A stretch of DNA of 64,000 bases from Patiria pectinifera (GCA_029964075.1 CM057140.1:14712643-14776642); one strand, 5' to 3'; counted from the stretch's first letter, positions 49,801 through 61,020 are shown. Numbers and translations are program-made. Notes: generated by a model not told the origin, from the sequence alone.

Positions 49801-51900
49801 CACTTTGTGGAATTTGAACCAAGAAACAAAAATCAAGACATTTTAGAAGAATACTTGATATTTAAAATACATGATCAAGTATTAAACTAAGGTGTAAATC
49901 AATATGATTACATTCAGAAGTTGAAATTGTCAAAACTGTAGCCATGAAAATGAATTTAAATTGTCAAAACTGGAGCTATGAAAATTAATTAAGCTGCTGC
50001 AAACTGCTTACTGAATGGATTGACCTGTAATATACAAAATAAAAATATTAGAGTGGCCTGATATTTCATTCTTAGCTAAGACTTCTTCTTTTGCCTCTGA
50101 AGAAGTCCATTTAAAAAGTTTGAGAGCGTTGTTTCTTGATTGCATACTCAGTTCTTATATCACTTGTCTTGATTTCAATTATGATATGTTTCTGTCTCTC
50201 ATGACAGTCGTTGCCTCGAGTGTACGCTGAACTCGAGGAGTTGCGTGAATTCTATGATCCTGATACCGTGGAGCTGATGAACTGGATCAGGTAGGCGGGA
50301 TGCCAATATTTTTCGTTATTTACTCTGAGAAATTGATTTTTGTTTCATGGTCTGTAAAATAATTTCCTGAGCAGATTTTTGAGTTTGTCCTAGATCTAAG
50401 AAGTTCTAAAATATGATTTGGATTTGAAATTTAGTTTTGCAAAAGAGGTCCAACTAGATTTTGTTTTTAACTGATTTGATAAACTGGATCAGACAGGCAA
50501 AAAAGTTGTCACTTTGACTCTGAGCAGTTTTGTTAGCAACAGTTTGAGTTGCTCCTAGATCTCATCAGATGTGAAATATGATTTTAGGACAACCCATCTT
50601 CAAATTTATGAAAGAGATGAAAGTTGATTTTAGTTGATGACATTTGTTTGTCTTGGTCCCTCTGTCGTGATACTTGCAGGGAGCAGACCCCCAAGGCTGC
50701 TGTGTTCAGCGGTAGCATGCAGCTCCTCGCTGGCGTCAAGCTGTGCACGGGGCGTAAGCTGACCAACCATCCACACTACGAGGACAAGGAACTCAGGGAG
50801 AGGACGTTGCAGGTGAGACTAGACTAGGAGGTCTTATGGTGGTCACCTTGCCTTGGAGTGCACATACCGAGGTTCGAATCCTGTTTAGGAAGGTCAAGGT
50901 GGTTTATTAGGATCCAAAGATATTTGGCCTTCCCCAGCAAGTACGTTGGTGGAAATCCTGTTTGGGAAAGGAAACGGTTGTTTAAGGAGCAAACCCCCTT
51001 GTCTTCTAGTAAATTCACTCTGGTTCGAATCCTGTTTTTGAGGGTCAAGTTGGTCTGGAGATGGTCCCTTTAGCTTCCATGGTGAGCAATCTGGTATAAA
51101 TCCAGCAGTTTGGTTTAAATTAATGAGGCGGGTTCAAATCCTGTGAAGGTAAAAGTACCTAAAGGATGATCCCCTTGCCTTCCTTTTAAATACCCAGGTT
51201 CAAATCCTTTCAAGGAAGCACTTTTGAAATGCATAAATGTTGTGGATTTGAATCCCACTGCTGCCACCATTTGTATGAGCTTAGGTGGTATGCATATATT
51301 CACACTGTGACTATGACAAACCCAAAGTTGTTTTGTTTTCAATAGCTAGTTTGGGGGTTGGTTGGGCCAGATCAGATCACAAACATTTCTCATTTTTTTT
51401 CTCAGCTGTATCAGTATTACGGGCGGCAGCCACCCAATGAGGTCTACGACATTCACAAAGCCATGGGCACTGACTATATCATCCTAGAAGACAGTATTTG
51501 CTATGCTAGAGCTGCGGCCCCTGGATGTAGGTTACCAGACCTGATCGACATCACCAATGGGCATGTAAGTAAGAGGGCGGGGCAGTATAACAAAGGGGGG
51601 TAGTAGAAGAAAAAAAATCCATGGCTAATTTCACATTAACTTTTTCAGTTAACTGTAAAACAGAAAATTGCAAAAGATTGTGTATCGGACAGTTTTCAAT
51701 GAAATTTTAATTTAAAATTAAAACATTAATTTTTTTTCTGTCAGGTTTACAACGGTGCCAAAGCAGAGGAGTTGAAACTCTTAGTAGAAGCAAAAGTGGG
51801 AAGGTTCTGTGACGTCATCAAGCGCCAAACGCCAGAGTATATGCGATATTTCCACCTCATATTCCACAACAAAACGTTCCGTGTTTACAAAGTGTTATGA
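37575..51900 (+). CDS. DPY19L3: DPY19L3, protein tryptophan C-mannosyltransferase (form starting at exon B)
   Basis: Sixteen exons: 37575-37886, 42282-42372, 44025-44149, 45394-45539, 46229-46352, 46845-46979, 47383-47514, 47809-47913, 48113-48186, 48448-48606, 48953-49223, 49728-49784, 50208-50290, 50680-50812, 51406-51564 and 51745-51900 (stop TGA). Every junction keeps frame; the product is 753 residues (human 716). It transfers mannose from dolichol-phosphate mannose to tryptophans in thrombospondin-type repeats in the ER lumen. Diagnostic DPY19L3 stretches are LHENRLWFSNIK/EVEREISFRTE at 93-115, RVDYTIPLRES, FWQFAQFVFLLQA, LREFYDPDTVELMNWI, GSMQLLAGVKLCTGRKLTNH and TDYIILEDSICY. These favour L3 over L1, L2 and L4. 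About a dozen hydrophobic helices are spread through exons 1-13; the soluble C-terminal domain follows. Exon B encodes a His-rich tail (six consecutive His near residue 33). The exon 8 donor (GTCAAA) is weak. Confidence 0.94.
37887..42281 (+). other. DPY19L3 intron after exon B, no gene seen
   Basis: AT-rich intron with homopolymers and several ACATGTACA palindromes (38548, 40915). No coding exon, RNA gene or defined transposon was recognised. Confidence 0.5.
42373..44024 (+). other. DPY19L3 intron 2
   Basis: Apart from the hairpin at 42542-42651 and a G run at about 43258, no gene or defined element was seen. Confidence 0.5.
42542..42651 (+). ncRNA. Long near-perfect hairpin (pre-miRNA-like or tiny MITE)
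   Basis: GGCCCCCTTCAATGG at the left pairs with CCATTGAAGGGGCC at the right. Pairing continues through GAAAYCAYTGTGC and GCTATTGT for about 40 bases, with a loop of about 28 bases. The length of 110 nt suits a microRNA precursor. TCATGA/TCGTGA next to the ends could instead be an imperfect target duplication of a small MITE. It lies in DPY19L3 intron 2, in the sense direction. Confidence 0.4.
45745..46190. mobile_element. CACAAG-family MITE/minisatellite in DPY19L3 intron 4 (copy 4)
   Basis: The family core GAATGCCTTTCTCACAGTTC is followed by about 35 units of GATGACTTGT (complement of the CACAAGTCATC unit), with TTATG variants at the outer side. The array ends about 40 bases before the acceptor of the exon at 46229. 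Confidence 0.75.
47560..47725. mobile_element. CACAAG-family MITE, compact copy with both termini (copy 5)
   Basis: Left end GGGATGTAATCGAGTC and right end GACTTGACTACATCCC form clear inverted termini. The core is present in reverse orientation (AAAGGCATTCCTTTG). The element fills most of the DPY19L3 intron between the exons ending at 47514 and starting at 47809. This copy best defines the family (about 165 bases). Confidence 0.8.
49306..49402. repeat. GACTGAGTCACTGACT simple repeat
   Basis: Iterated GACTGAGTCACTGACTGA words in DPY19L3 intron 11 contain several perfect TGAGTCA (AP-1 consensus) sites. Confidence 0.7.
49500..49665. repeat. GGATTTTGCAGGATTGAGG repeats
   Basis: The 19-base word recurs three to four times with spacers in DPY19L3 intron 11, after the AP-1-like simple repeat. 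Confidence 0.55.
50840..51265 (+). repeat. Degenerate tandem repeat containing tRNA B-box words
   Basis: GGTTCGAATCCTGTTT or close variants occur at 50871, 50949, 51022, 51131, 51198 and 51243. Most are preceded by CCTTGCCTTC-like sequence and several are followed by GGTCAAGNTGGT. The unit is about 70-100 bases. GGTTCGAATCC is a perfect Pol III B box, so the unit may derive from a SINE or tRNA. It lies in DPY19L3 intron 14. Confidence 0.6.
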
Positions 51901-53390
51901 CAGCTCTAAATGTCTTAACCAGTTCGCGCCAGGATTATTTTGACAAGAACATAACGAGGCGCGGGATTAATTTTCACTCGACCTCAAGCCAGGCGGGTTG
52001 AAGCCATCACCCTCGGGCAGCACACTCATATTTCCGGCCTCGCTTGCTGCGAGCGGGTTGCTGACAGATATTCCGGCCTTGCTCCCTGTGTGTTAATCCG
52101 TCATCCGTTTCAAATACCGCAAAACCTTTGCGTGTACATAATTCATCCGACGCGAACTGATTAAATTCCCAGAGATTTTATGGGTCATTTGTTTCTGAGT
52201 AGTGGTTCTTACATTGAGGTGCAATCTGAGAGGATATTTGTTCTTTAATAGTATGTGTTGATGTTTTGTAATGTTTTGCAAAGATGAGGTTTAAAGAAAT
52301 TGGGAAAAGTGCTTGAAATATGTAACTTGAAATATGCGTCAAAGTGTTGCATACATTTTATGAGAGAAATTTATCAGTGTTTATTTGTTTTTGTATCGCC
52401 TTAAAAGTTTGGTTGAAAAGGTTGCACATCTGTGTTCAATTTCCATAAACGAAAAACAAGTATTATAACATGTGGTGTTTATATTATTAAAGGTGTATAT
52501 ATATATTTCAGAAATTTGACGCAAGGTTGTAAACTTTTAGTCATTTTATCAAAATTTATTGGTGAATTGCGTGCCATAAAGTTATTATAGTTCCTTGTAC
52601 AAATTTATGCTTTTTGAGATTTTTGCTAGTTCCAAGTGTTGGTGACACTGACAGTAGAACCAGTGTACTTAAGTTTTAAAAAAAGTCTTGAAAATAAGCG
52701 GAGTTCCAATATTTGCTTTTATAATAAAAAGTGGACCAAAAAGTGTGCTGCATGGCAATTTTTTTTCCATTTTACACGATTTTTACTATTGGTGAAAAAT
52801 GAAGATTGAATTTTTTTAGGGGGTTTGGTCAAATGAACTTATATTAGAAAGTTCAGTATTTAAGTTTTGTTATTGACTGATAGTTTTTTTTGTTGAAGTT
52901 TGAATAATTTAAAAAATATTTCATCGCTTTTATTGAATGACATTTAAGTGCCAATTTCCATGCAGATTTTTAACTCCTTGCTATGTGAACACAGTATCAG
53001 CTCAACAGATTACATCGTTAAGTTTCATCTAATTAAGGCAGGTAAATTCCATACTCAAAAAAAGTTTCAAGCATTTGTTGCAAACGTCAGTGTTGGATAT
53101 TTAAGTATCAAGAAAGATTCGTAGGAAAAATTGATAATTTTATTATTCCTGTTTTAAAATATGCCAGATTATATTCTGTGTCTGTAGAGTTTGTGACATT
53201 TGAACAGGGTTTCAGCTACTGTATTCATCCAGCTTACGGATAGGTCAATCTTGAATGGAATAAAACAGGTTTTGAACTGTTTGCTGTACACGTTTTGAAG
53301 CGAAAGTTGTTTTTGTCTCCATTTTTATTGTTTTGTTTGAGATCAGATTGCCACCAATTTGAAGAACAAATAAAATTTGAGAGTCTGCAA
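51901..53390 (+). other. DPY19L3: DPY19L3 3' untranslated region
   Basis: AT-rich sequence after the stop codon with no reading frame of note. AATAAA occurs at 52723, 53259 and 53369. The latter two, about 110 bases apart, are the best candidates for the end of the transcript. Confidence 0.6.
53259..53374 (+). terminator. Candidate DPY19L3 polyadenylation signals
   Basis: AATAAA at 53259-53264 and again at 53369-53374, each followed by T- or GT-containing sequence, about 1.4 kb after the DPY19L3 stop. Confidence 0.5.
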
Positions 53391-54348
53391 TGATTATTGC
53401 AAGATTAATGTTGTAGACATTTTTTCATGCCATATTCATAAATCTGAAGCAATCTCAAGGTCCCCCCCTAAAAAAAAAGGTCAATCATTTCTTTTCTGGG
53501 TTTCTGAAAAAAAAAAGAAATCTTAAATGAGGTTCAAAGAGGAATGATTTGTTTTGCAAGAAATTTAGTTGATTTTTAGACAATTTTTGGTGAATAATGG
53601 GGAATATGTTCAAGGAATCTTGAAACATATTTGGTGCAATTTTCTAGCATTTATATTTGTAAATGTCAAGGGTTTTTTCGTTTTATAAAATTTATATTTG
53701 CCAAATGGCCATTTTTAAATGAACTTCCAACATTTCAAATTAAGGAAAATATTAAATTTACTCGTTGACACTTTGGGGTACAAACACTGATTTAAAAAAG
53801 AGTAGGCCTACATTTTTGAAATCCCGCCAAGACCTTTAAAAAACGTTTTTAGATTAGGAGTGTTCCAAATGGTGTTTGGGGGTAATTAAAATGTAGATTT
53901 TTCACTTAAAATTAAACACGACATTAAATTTAGTCCTATTGAAATAATTAAAAAGGAAAAACTTCCCTAATCTCAATGAATATTCAGGCTGCTTTCCTTA
54001 GAAACAAAACGACTTGTTTTCTTGCTTTTTTACCAAAAATGTTTAAAAAAGATAGAAAAAGATTCGGAGCCCATCTGCTTCTATTTTGAGTTTGTGGTAT
54101 AGACCAATGAGCGAAGAGAAATACCCCAAAAATTTGCATAAAAAAGCTCCCGAAAACAGCACATTCCAGTCGCTACATCCTATATTTACGCAGAGCGTAT
54201 TTAAATATCCTTCTGTTGGCATAATATTGTTTGGGGACCCGCCGTGATAATAGGCAGAGCGCCCCCTTGGAATTCAGCCTGCCATGAAAGCGGGTCCGCA
54301 CGTGTGTGTTTTCGCATTCGTTTCTTCGCGGGTTCCAAAATGGAGGAG
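53391..54348. other. Intergenic, no gene seen
   Basis: AT-rich sequence with T and A runs between the DPY19L3 3' end and the foldback element. A less AT-rich stretch at 54240-54345 (CGCCGTGATAATAGG...GGTTCCAAAATGGAGG) resembles a promoter/5' end but leads only into the minisatellite. Confidence 0.5.
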
Positions 54349-55987
54349 TTTCGTCGGTATCAGGTCAAGTCGGACCCAAACCAAGTCGGACCCATGCCAA
54401 GTCGGACCCATGCCAACTCGGACCCACGCCAACTCGGACCCACTACCAAGTCGGACCCACTACCAACTCGGACCCACTACCAAGTCGGACCCACGACCAA
54501 CTCGGACCCACTACCAACTCGGACCCACTACCAACTCGGACCCAAGCACGACCAACTCGGACCCAACAATGACTCAATCATTAGTATCAGAGATTAATCA
54601 TTATATTTGTAGGTGATATTAATGTTAGTGCTTAGTGAAGATATTCTGTAATAATATTGGGCAGAATGAGGCTTTTAGTTTTGTTGTTTTCTTGTATTGC
54701 CGCTGTGTGGAGCGCTATTTTATGATGCGTACAGTAAATATTGTTGCTAGACGCTTAGGCCCCCTATCGTTTTGAACGTCATGAAACTAAACGTGCTTAG
54801 CTTTTTGAAACCGTGACCTGTGAAGCTAAACCAAGAGATATTTTTAATTCACATGCTGGCTTTGAATTTTGTGGGATTTTTTTATGAATCTGTTTTACTT
54901 TTAATAATTTTTGATTAAACTTTCCCCCCCCCCGTGGCAATCACAGTGGAACATACAGGCAGCTACCTGTAAGGCCTTGAAGGGTAATCTTCCCAGAGCT
55001 CCAATACTCCTTTTTGATGATTGACATTGCATCTGTTTGTAGGGGATTAAACTTGATCATTTTTTAATTCACTTGCTGGCTTTGAATTTTGTGGGTTTTT
55101 TTATGAATCCGATTAACTTTTTATACTTTTTTGATTTAACTTTTTTATTTAATATGGAACCTTCGTTTTTCTTGCAGTGTATGCAATGGTGTTCATGTGT
55201 TGTTTTTTTAAATAGAGATTAGAATAGACTTTGTTTTTATATCTTATTTATTTTATTTATTTACTTACAATGTTTACTTATATTTATTGAGTTAATAATG
55301 TTATGTTTGAAAGTGTTTATGTTTTAATGCCATACTTTCAAATTTAATTTTTCTATGAAGATCTGTTCTTAATTTGTATACTCGTTACGTTGAAGTTTGG
55401 ATTAAAAACAAAATAAATTTACTGTTAAATTTAGCAAGATGGTGTGAACGATGTCAATTAATATGTTTTAATGAAAATAAATAATTGTTTAAACTTTTAA
55501 AGCGCAATATGTTTTAATGGAAACAAATAAAAATAATAAATAATTAATTACACTTTTAAAGCACATTTCAAAATAGCATTTTAATGCGCTTTACGACAAA
55601 AAAGTTATACTGCTGCAATGCTGCAATACAGATATGAGATAATTTACCTTACAATTACAATGAAAATTTATACTAAACAGCATCACTGTAATAACAGATG
55701 AGAAGTGGACAAACTTTATGAAATGAATGATTGAAAACGATGTCGAATGATTGAAAACGATGGGTCCGAGTTGGTCATGCATGGGTCCGAGTTGGTAGTG
55801 GGTCCGAGTTGGTTGTGGGTCCGAGTTGGTAGTGGGTCCGAGTTGGTTGTGGGTCCGAGTTGGTAGTGGGTCCGAGTTGGTATGGGTCCGAGTTGGTAGT
55901 GGGTCCGAGTTGGCATGGGTCCGAGTTGGCTTGGGTCCGAGTTGGTTTGGGTCCGAGTTGGATCGAAACCGTTTCGTCGAGGTCAAA
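54349..55987. mobile_element. Foldback element with minisatellite arms
   Basis: The left arm (54366-54566) has 12 units of the form AACTCGGACCCACTACC. The right arm (55761-55961) has 12 units of its reverse complement. Variant units occur in mirrored order: AAACC outermost, ATGCC next, ACTACC in the middle and a longer A(A/T)GCA(C/T)GACC unit innermost. The 1.2 kb AT-rich centre has no coding gene. TTTCGTCG...AGGTCAA flanks both outer ends (54349 and 55972). The long open frames in the arms are a by-product of the repeat. Foldback (FB-like) elements with such arms are known, but this one is not recognised. Confidence 0.75.
54843..55145. repeat. Internal duplication in the foldback element
   Basis: TTCACATGCTGGCTTTGAAT at about 54849 recurs as TTCACTTGCTGGCTTTGAAT at about 55067. 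Both are followed by TTTGTGGG and a T-rich stretch, so about 80 bases are repeated at a distance of about 217. Confidence 0.6.
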
Positions 55988-56577
55988 CGTTCTCATTTGT
56001 CCAAGTAAGTTGTCCTTTTTTTAAACTAAAACGTTACAGTTTATCTCTCAAAGATAATGTCAAAGTCTAGTGCATGCACTGTGGGTACTTTTGAGTGAAT
56101 TATAGTGGAGAAATTTGTTCGCATGTGAGAAAAACATGGTGAACTTTTTGAGCCTGGCCGGTGAGAAATGTCAACTCGGCCGGCTCTCTGTATCTGAGGT
56201 GGGCGTGGTTTGGGTAAAGCAAAAAAATTTAGGGGGCTTTATGCCCGGACCTTTAATATCGTAAAATATGAACTGAACGTGGTATTTTTTTTGAACGAAA
56301 GGAAAGGATGTTGCATCCTGACGCTGCTTTTTTCTTCACATGTCATGTAAATGAAGTTCAGTCACTGCAAAAATGATGATTAAGACATAGACCCGTGAAC
56401 GTGGCATTTTATACAACGCCATACGCTTCCCTCGCATAAATACAAGCGAAATCATGATATCTTTTGATCCGCTATATATAACCACGTATAATTTTGCCAA
56501 TAGGGGGAGAGAGAGAGAGGAGAGAGAAAAGAGAAAGTGTTGTATGTTCATTAAGGTGAGGTTATCTTTTTTTGCAG

Positions 56578-56731
56578 CTGTGAACATGCACAAGACCCCC
56601 AGATTGCAAGAAATGACGGAACTGACGGGGTGGAGGACTAAAGAAAGTCTTCCAGGCGATCACGCTGCGCAGCCACCAGATGAACACCTTTTCTTTCTAA
56701 TGTATGACTCTGGAGTATTCTTTTTTAAAAG
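56578..56731 (+). other. Exon-like segment of an unidentified transcript (1)
   Basis: It is bounded by a strong acceptor (TTTTTTTGCAG) and a perfect donor (AAAAG/GTAAGTG). An ATG at 56586 opens 48 codons (MHKTPRLQEMTELTGWRTKE...) to the donor, phase 2. No family was recognised. It could be a first coding exon, part of a long non-coding RNA, or chance. Confidence 0.35.
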
Positions 56732-57767
56732 GTAAGTGATGTCGAGATATCCTACAGAATCAGCCAATAGCACAGATTGACCACTCGCGCCAACAACATC
56801 GGCGCTCTAATTTCAAAACTTTATCAATTAATTAATATAGACTTATAGAGCATACCTAGAATCATTGGAATTGTTTTCCACTCTTAAAGTTAAAGGGAAT
56901 ATACAACATTTGCAAACATCGAAAATAAAACTTCCAAGTTTGTACAAAATACCTTACTTGGATGTTGGTAAATGACAGTCTAAAGCATCCTGTAATATTA
57001 TGGCACCTGGTGTGAAGTCATTTTCAAGAAAATGATACTTTTGTATACATTTCCAGCAGTGGTCGGCCGACCACCATTGGGAAAAACCTAACTATTTTTC
57101 AACTAGGCCTACTGCTTGAAATTTACCATTTTTTTTCAGTCCAAATTTTGTTTGCTATTTGTTACATGTTCATGAACGGGTGCAGGCCAGCTAGACTAGT
57201 TTCCTTTCCTTACAATTTTCTGGCATCTTTAAGTTGATCCATTTCATTTAGTGGAGTCAGGGAACCAGATTACTTGAACATTTTCGTTTTTCTTGATTTT
57301 TCCAGCATTTTCGAAAACAAAACTTCAAACATGTCAGTGTAACAATATTTGATCTATTATACTAACACCTCCAATAGTTCATTTCTGAAAATTACAGCAA
57401 AAGCCAATGATGTACACAAGTAGTGTGCAATAGTTCCTAATTTTGTTCTTATAAATATTGAACTGTAGACCAAAACAGCTATTTCAAAGGGTGCAAGTTT
57501 ACTTTGAGAAAGAAAGTCATGTTTGAGAACCACTTTTTCTCTGAACAGTGTTATTGTGAAAAAAAACACCAAATTTTTTTTGTATAGAATACCTTCCTTC
57601 ATGCATGACAAGAATGCTTGGTGCATACGGCTCCGATCATTGTTTTTAGCCGAGTATGAAGATTTTTTCTTGAAAAACCTTAAAGTAGGAACTTATTCCT
57701 ACTCTTGTTGTTGAAAAGAAAATCCATTGAATAACTTAAACTAAAAAATTTGTGCCAATTTTCCTAA

Positions 57768-58134
57768 GGCCAAAAAAAAAAAGTCTCCGGTTTCTGGTAT
57801 GCGCGCGCGTCGCCGTAGCCATGCGCGTCGGCAAAATGAAAAAGTTTTTTTTTCAATGAAAAACCGCCAAACTCACTGGTTTGACTGGAATCCTGCTGCT
57901 GCACAATTTTAACGTGTTTTTAGATGGGGTTATGATCGAGAATAAGCAAATTTATGTGGCCTCTCTGGACTCCCATATACATGTATTTGCACTAAGTTTA
58001 GTCGGGCACCATTTGCAGTCATCAGCCGACATTTGAAGCAAAAAAGTCGGGTAAAAAAAAAAAAAAAGCCGCGTCGCCGCACCACTTTTTGGACAGGCTC
58101 CATACCAGAAACCGGAGACTTTTTTTTTTTGGCC
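57768..58134. mobile_element. Harbinger-like MITE, copy B (intact ends)
   Basis: The termini GGCCAAAA...AGTCTCCGGTTTCTGG and their complement are bordered by TAA on both sides (57765-57767 and 58135-58137), the three-base target duplication typical of PIF/Harbinger. It is colinear over its length with copy A at 16028-16394 but inverted. No transposase is encoded. Confidence 0.78.
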
Positions 58135-58442
58135 TAAGGTTTGTCTTATCGAGATCCCACTGTATCAAAATTTTGCATACTTCAAAGCAAGATTTTTTTT
58201 TTTATTTCGTTGGTACCTCGCTATGATTTTGCATGACTGTTTATCTTCCGATACTAAATAGTTGAACCTGATCTGTGCACGCAGTTGAAATAGCAAAAAG
58301 GCATGTATCGTGCCCTCTCCTAGTTGCCCCAAGTCAGTTTTGATGGCTGTTTTAAAACACAATTTTAGAATACAAAAAAAATGGAAAAAACAATTGGGAA
58401 ACAGCTGTTATACTATAAATGTCCTATACCTGTTCTTCTACC

Positions 58443-58469
58443 TTTTTTTTTTTTTTTTTTTTTTTTTTT
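58443..58469. repeat. Poly-T tract
   Basis: About 27 consecutive T. It may mark the A-tail of a retrotransposed minus-strand sequence, but nothing recognisable adjoins it. Confidence 0.8.
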
Positions 58470-59096
58470 ACTCCTTAGCATGATTTACTAGGAACTATAC
58501 CCCCTAACCCATCCTGGCAAATTCCAACACCATAACAGGAAACTGCACACACATATTTCTGACTTTGTTTCTGGAGGTGTGCCAACCCAATGTAAAAGAC
58601 TGTCAGTCTAGGGGTACTTGACTGTGACTGTTTTAGCAAGACGGTCAATGTACAAGCTAACATTAAGCATGTCAAAAGTGGGGTCACAATTTCCTGGAGC
58701 AACTTGTGTGGCATACAAATACACCAAATTCAGGGCATCATAAAATGGGGGTGATATTGTACAGACTAAATTTTTTTTTATAATTTTAATATATTTATTC
58801 TTTCATCTTTCAATAAATGTATTGTTTTGTTATTTATATATTGAAAATAAAGTTGAAAAAAAGTTATCTTTTCCCTTTTTCCACCTGCCGTGGCGGACAT
58901 AGCAACTTTGGACCCATATATTGCAGAGCAGAATCCAAATATGTCAACAGTTTTATGCACAACTTAAAAAAATGTTGACATGCCTGCTAATATTCTGTCA
59001 GATCGAACTTCCAGTTTGTACCCCTCATCCCAAACTCACCTTTATTCCTTCAAACTCAACCATGTTTTCCTTTTGTGTTTTTGTTTATTTCATCAG

Positions 59097-59179
59097 AATG
59101 TGAAAGAAGACAGCAAGCAAGCAAGCAAGACAGCAAGCAAGAGAAGCAAGCAAGTGGTCAGCGAGATGTGTTCACTAAG
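59097..59179 (+). other. Exon-like segment of an unidentified transcript (2)
   Basis: A long pyrimidine tract ends at an acceptor (TTTATTTCATCAG). The segment contains AAGCAAGC repeats and ends at CACTAAG/GTAGGA. It has no useful reading frame, which favours a non-coding RNA if it is real. Confidence 0.25.
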
Positions 59180-59619
59180 GTAGGACTGACCCTTTGTTTC
59201 AGCCGTTAGCGCTCAAATTGAGCCAGTGAACACCCAAGACCCAGGAACTCAAGACCCAAGTACAGTTTGCAAGTGGAGTCGTTCGTTGGATTGTACAGAG
59301 TGAGTCAGAACCCTTTGCTTTGTATTTTTGCATCCAAGCAAACTTGAATCTTCCATGCTAAATTGGTCAATCTCACAGCAACAGCAATGCGGTGTTATGG
59401 ATGTCACAAATTGCGCAGCTTGAATTAAATGCAGATATCTTGTCTGCTTTCCACTATATCAGTGCTGCAATTCAAAACTCTTGCCCAATGATCATCTTGT
59501 ATCATTATATTTGTATTCTGTTCATTTGGTTGGTCAAGTTTGCTTGGTTCATGTGTTTGTGATGTGCGGGTTGGTGGTGGTAGGTGTCGTGATTGTGCAG
59601 GGTGGTGGTTTCTCCGCAG

Positions 59620-59665
59620 GTCATCGGCTCAAATTGAGCACATCTCATCGGCTCAAATTGAGCAC
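59620..59665. repeat. Tandem TCATCGGCTCAAATTGAGCA
   Basis: Two adjacent copies of TCATCGGCTCAAATTGAGCA; CTCAAATTGAG is palindromic and also occurs at about 59211. Confidence 0.7.
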
Positions 59666-59684
59666 ATCTTGCAAGATAGGACTA

Positions 59685-60532
59685 GGGATCTGCTATATCC
59701 CGATGTCCTCGAGGATCATCCCAATACAAGACCAGCAGGACTATGGGATCTTCTATATCCCTACGTCCATCCGGGGACGGATCTTGGGTGGCAATTGGAG
59801 GAGGTTTTACCTCAGCTCCCTGGGGAGCAAATGTGAATTTTATTGACGTTGGGAAATTTAACTCCTTGGCGGAGATAAAACAAAGTGCCATGGGTTGGCA
59901 TAGATACAACTCCCCTCACAGTTTTATCTTGAAAAATCATCACTTGTCTTTGAGCCAGCTATGAAGTTTCGTCAGCGAAACCTACTCCTTGGCGGAGTTA
60001 AAACAAGGTGCCATGGGTTGGCATAGACACAACTTCCCTCACAACTTGAAAAATCATCATTGGTCTTTGGGCCAGCTATGCTGTTTTGTCTGCTCATAAT
60101 AAATATAACATTTTTTTACTCCTGAATGGAGAGGAGCAAAGAGGAAAATTTACAAGCATAAAATACTGGGTATAATATACGTAAGGAAACTTGCCCCTGG
60201 ATCCGTCCCTGCTGCAAGGCTCCACTAAACTTCAAATTATCTTGTGCACCGCCTTTAGGGCATAAACAAATACTCCAGACTATGAAGCATATCATTGATG
60301 TCTGAAGACACCATCAGCTGGCTGAACTCTGACCTTCCTATTGAGCCGAGATGTGAAGATGGATTTCAAACGAACGAATGTACTGCCATAGGGATTTTTT
60401 TTTTTTTAAATATTGATCACCAATAAGTGAAATGAACAGTTTCACTTCATAAATAGGGTTTTTTCTCTTAGTTCAGGGGATCTGCTATATCCCACTGACA
60501 ACTTATTAAGGCTATGGGATCTCCTATATCCC
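59685..60532. repeat. Four copies of a 17-base word GGGATCTNCTATATCCC
   Basis: Exact matches are at 59685-59701, 59745-59761, 60477-60493 and 60516-60532, arranged as two pairs 60 and 39 bases apart. The flanks of the two pairs are only loosely similar, so a decayed duplication or a conserved site is possible. Confidence 0.6.
59862..60082. repeat. Tandem duplication, period 122 bases
   Basis: CTCCTTGGCGGAGATAAAAC at 59862 recurs at 59984 as CTCCTTGGCGGAGTTAAAAC. Both are followed by GTGCCATGGGTTGGCATAGA, and the similarity continues to GCCAGCTATG. Confidence 0.75.
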
Positions 60533-60539
60533 TATGCCG

Positions 60540-61020
60540 TTAGGGCTTAGGGAGGTGCGGCGGTTTCGATTACTAATTGGGGTCTGACTGGGTGCTCCAA
60601 TTGAGGTGCGGCGAAAATCCAGCACAGATTCAAGGGGCGAGTTGCGTCCGCGTGGCAGGTCCGCCTTCCACGTGGGGCGTGGGTCCTACGCAGCGGCCTG
60701 GAAACCCTAGGATGCCGTGCCATAAAGGAGCAGGTAGTGCGTCCCTCTTCATAGGGGCGTGGCCCTGTATTCACAGCCGGCAAACGCTGCTACTTCCTAT
60801 CAGACCGCATGAACCCGTAATGGGGGATGGACTTAGGGGGGCGTGCATATAGGTTAGGGTGCTTTCCTGGTCCTTCGGGGCTGGGCGGGCGGACCGGACA
60901 GTCGATAACTGTGTCTGGCCCTCCGGGGCCTACCTTTTATCCAGCAATGGGCCTTACGATACTGAAAGCGCGTTGGGGCTGGTATCCTGGGACCTTCTCG
61001 TGGTAGCCCTGTTTAAACAG
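60540..61020. other. GC-rich island of unknown nature
   Basis: About 480 bases clearly richer in GC than their surroundings. No intact long frame, RNA gene or transposon was recognised. It could be a fragment of a retrotransposon 5' region; that is a guess. Confidence 0.35.

Noticed and set aside
54244-54616. Frames encoding repeated THYQLGPTTNSDP peptides
   Set aside because: All three frames of the 17-base unit are open by composition, and the mirror copy on the other strand shows the same. This is a transposon arm, not a protein gene.
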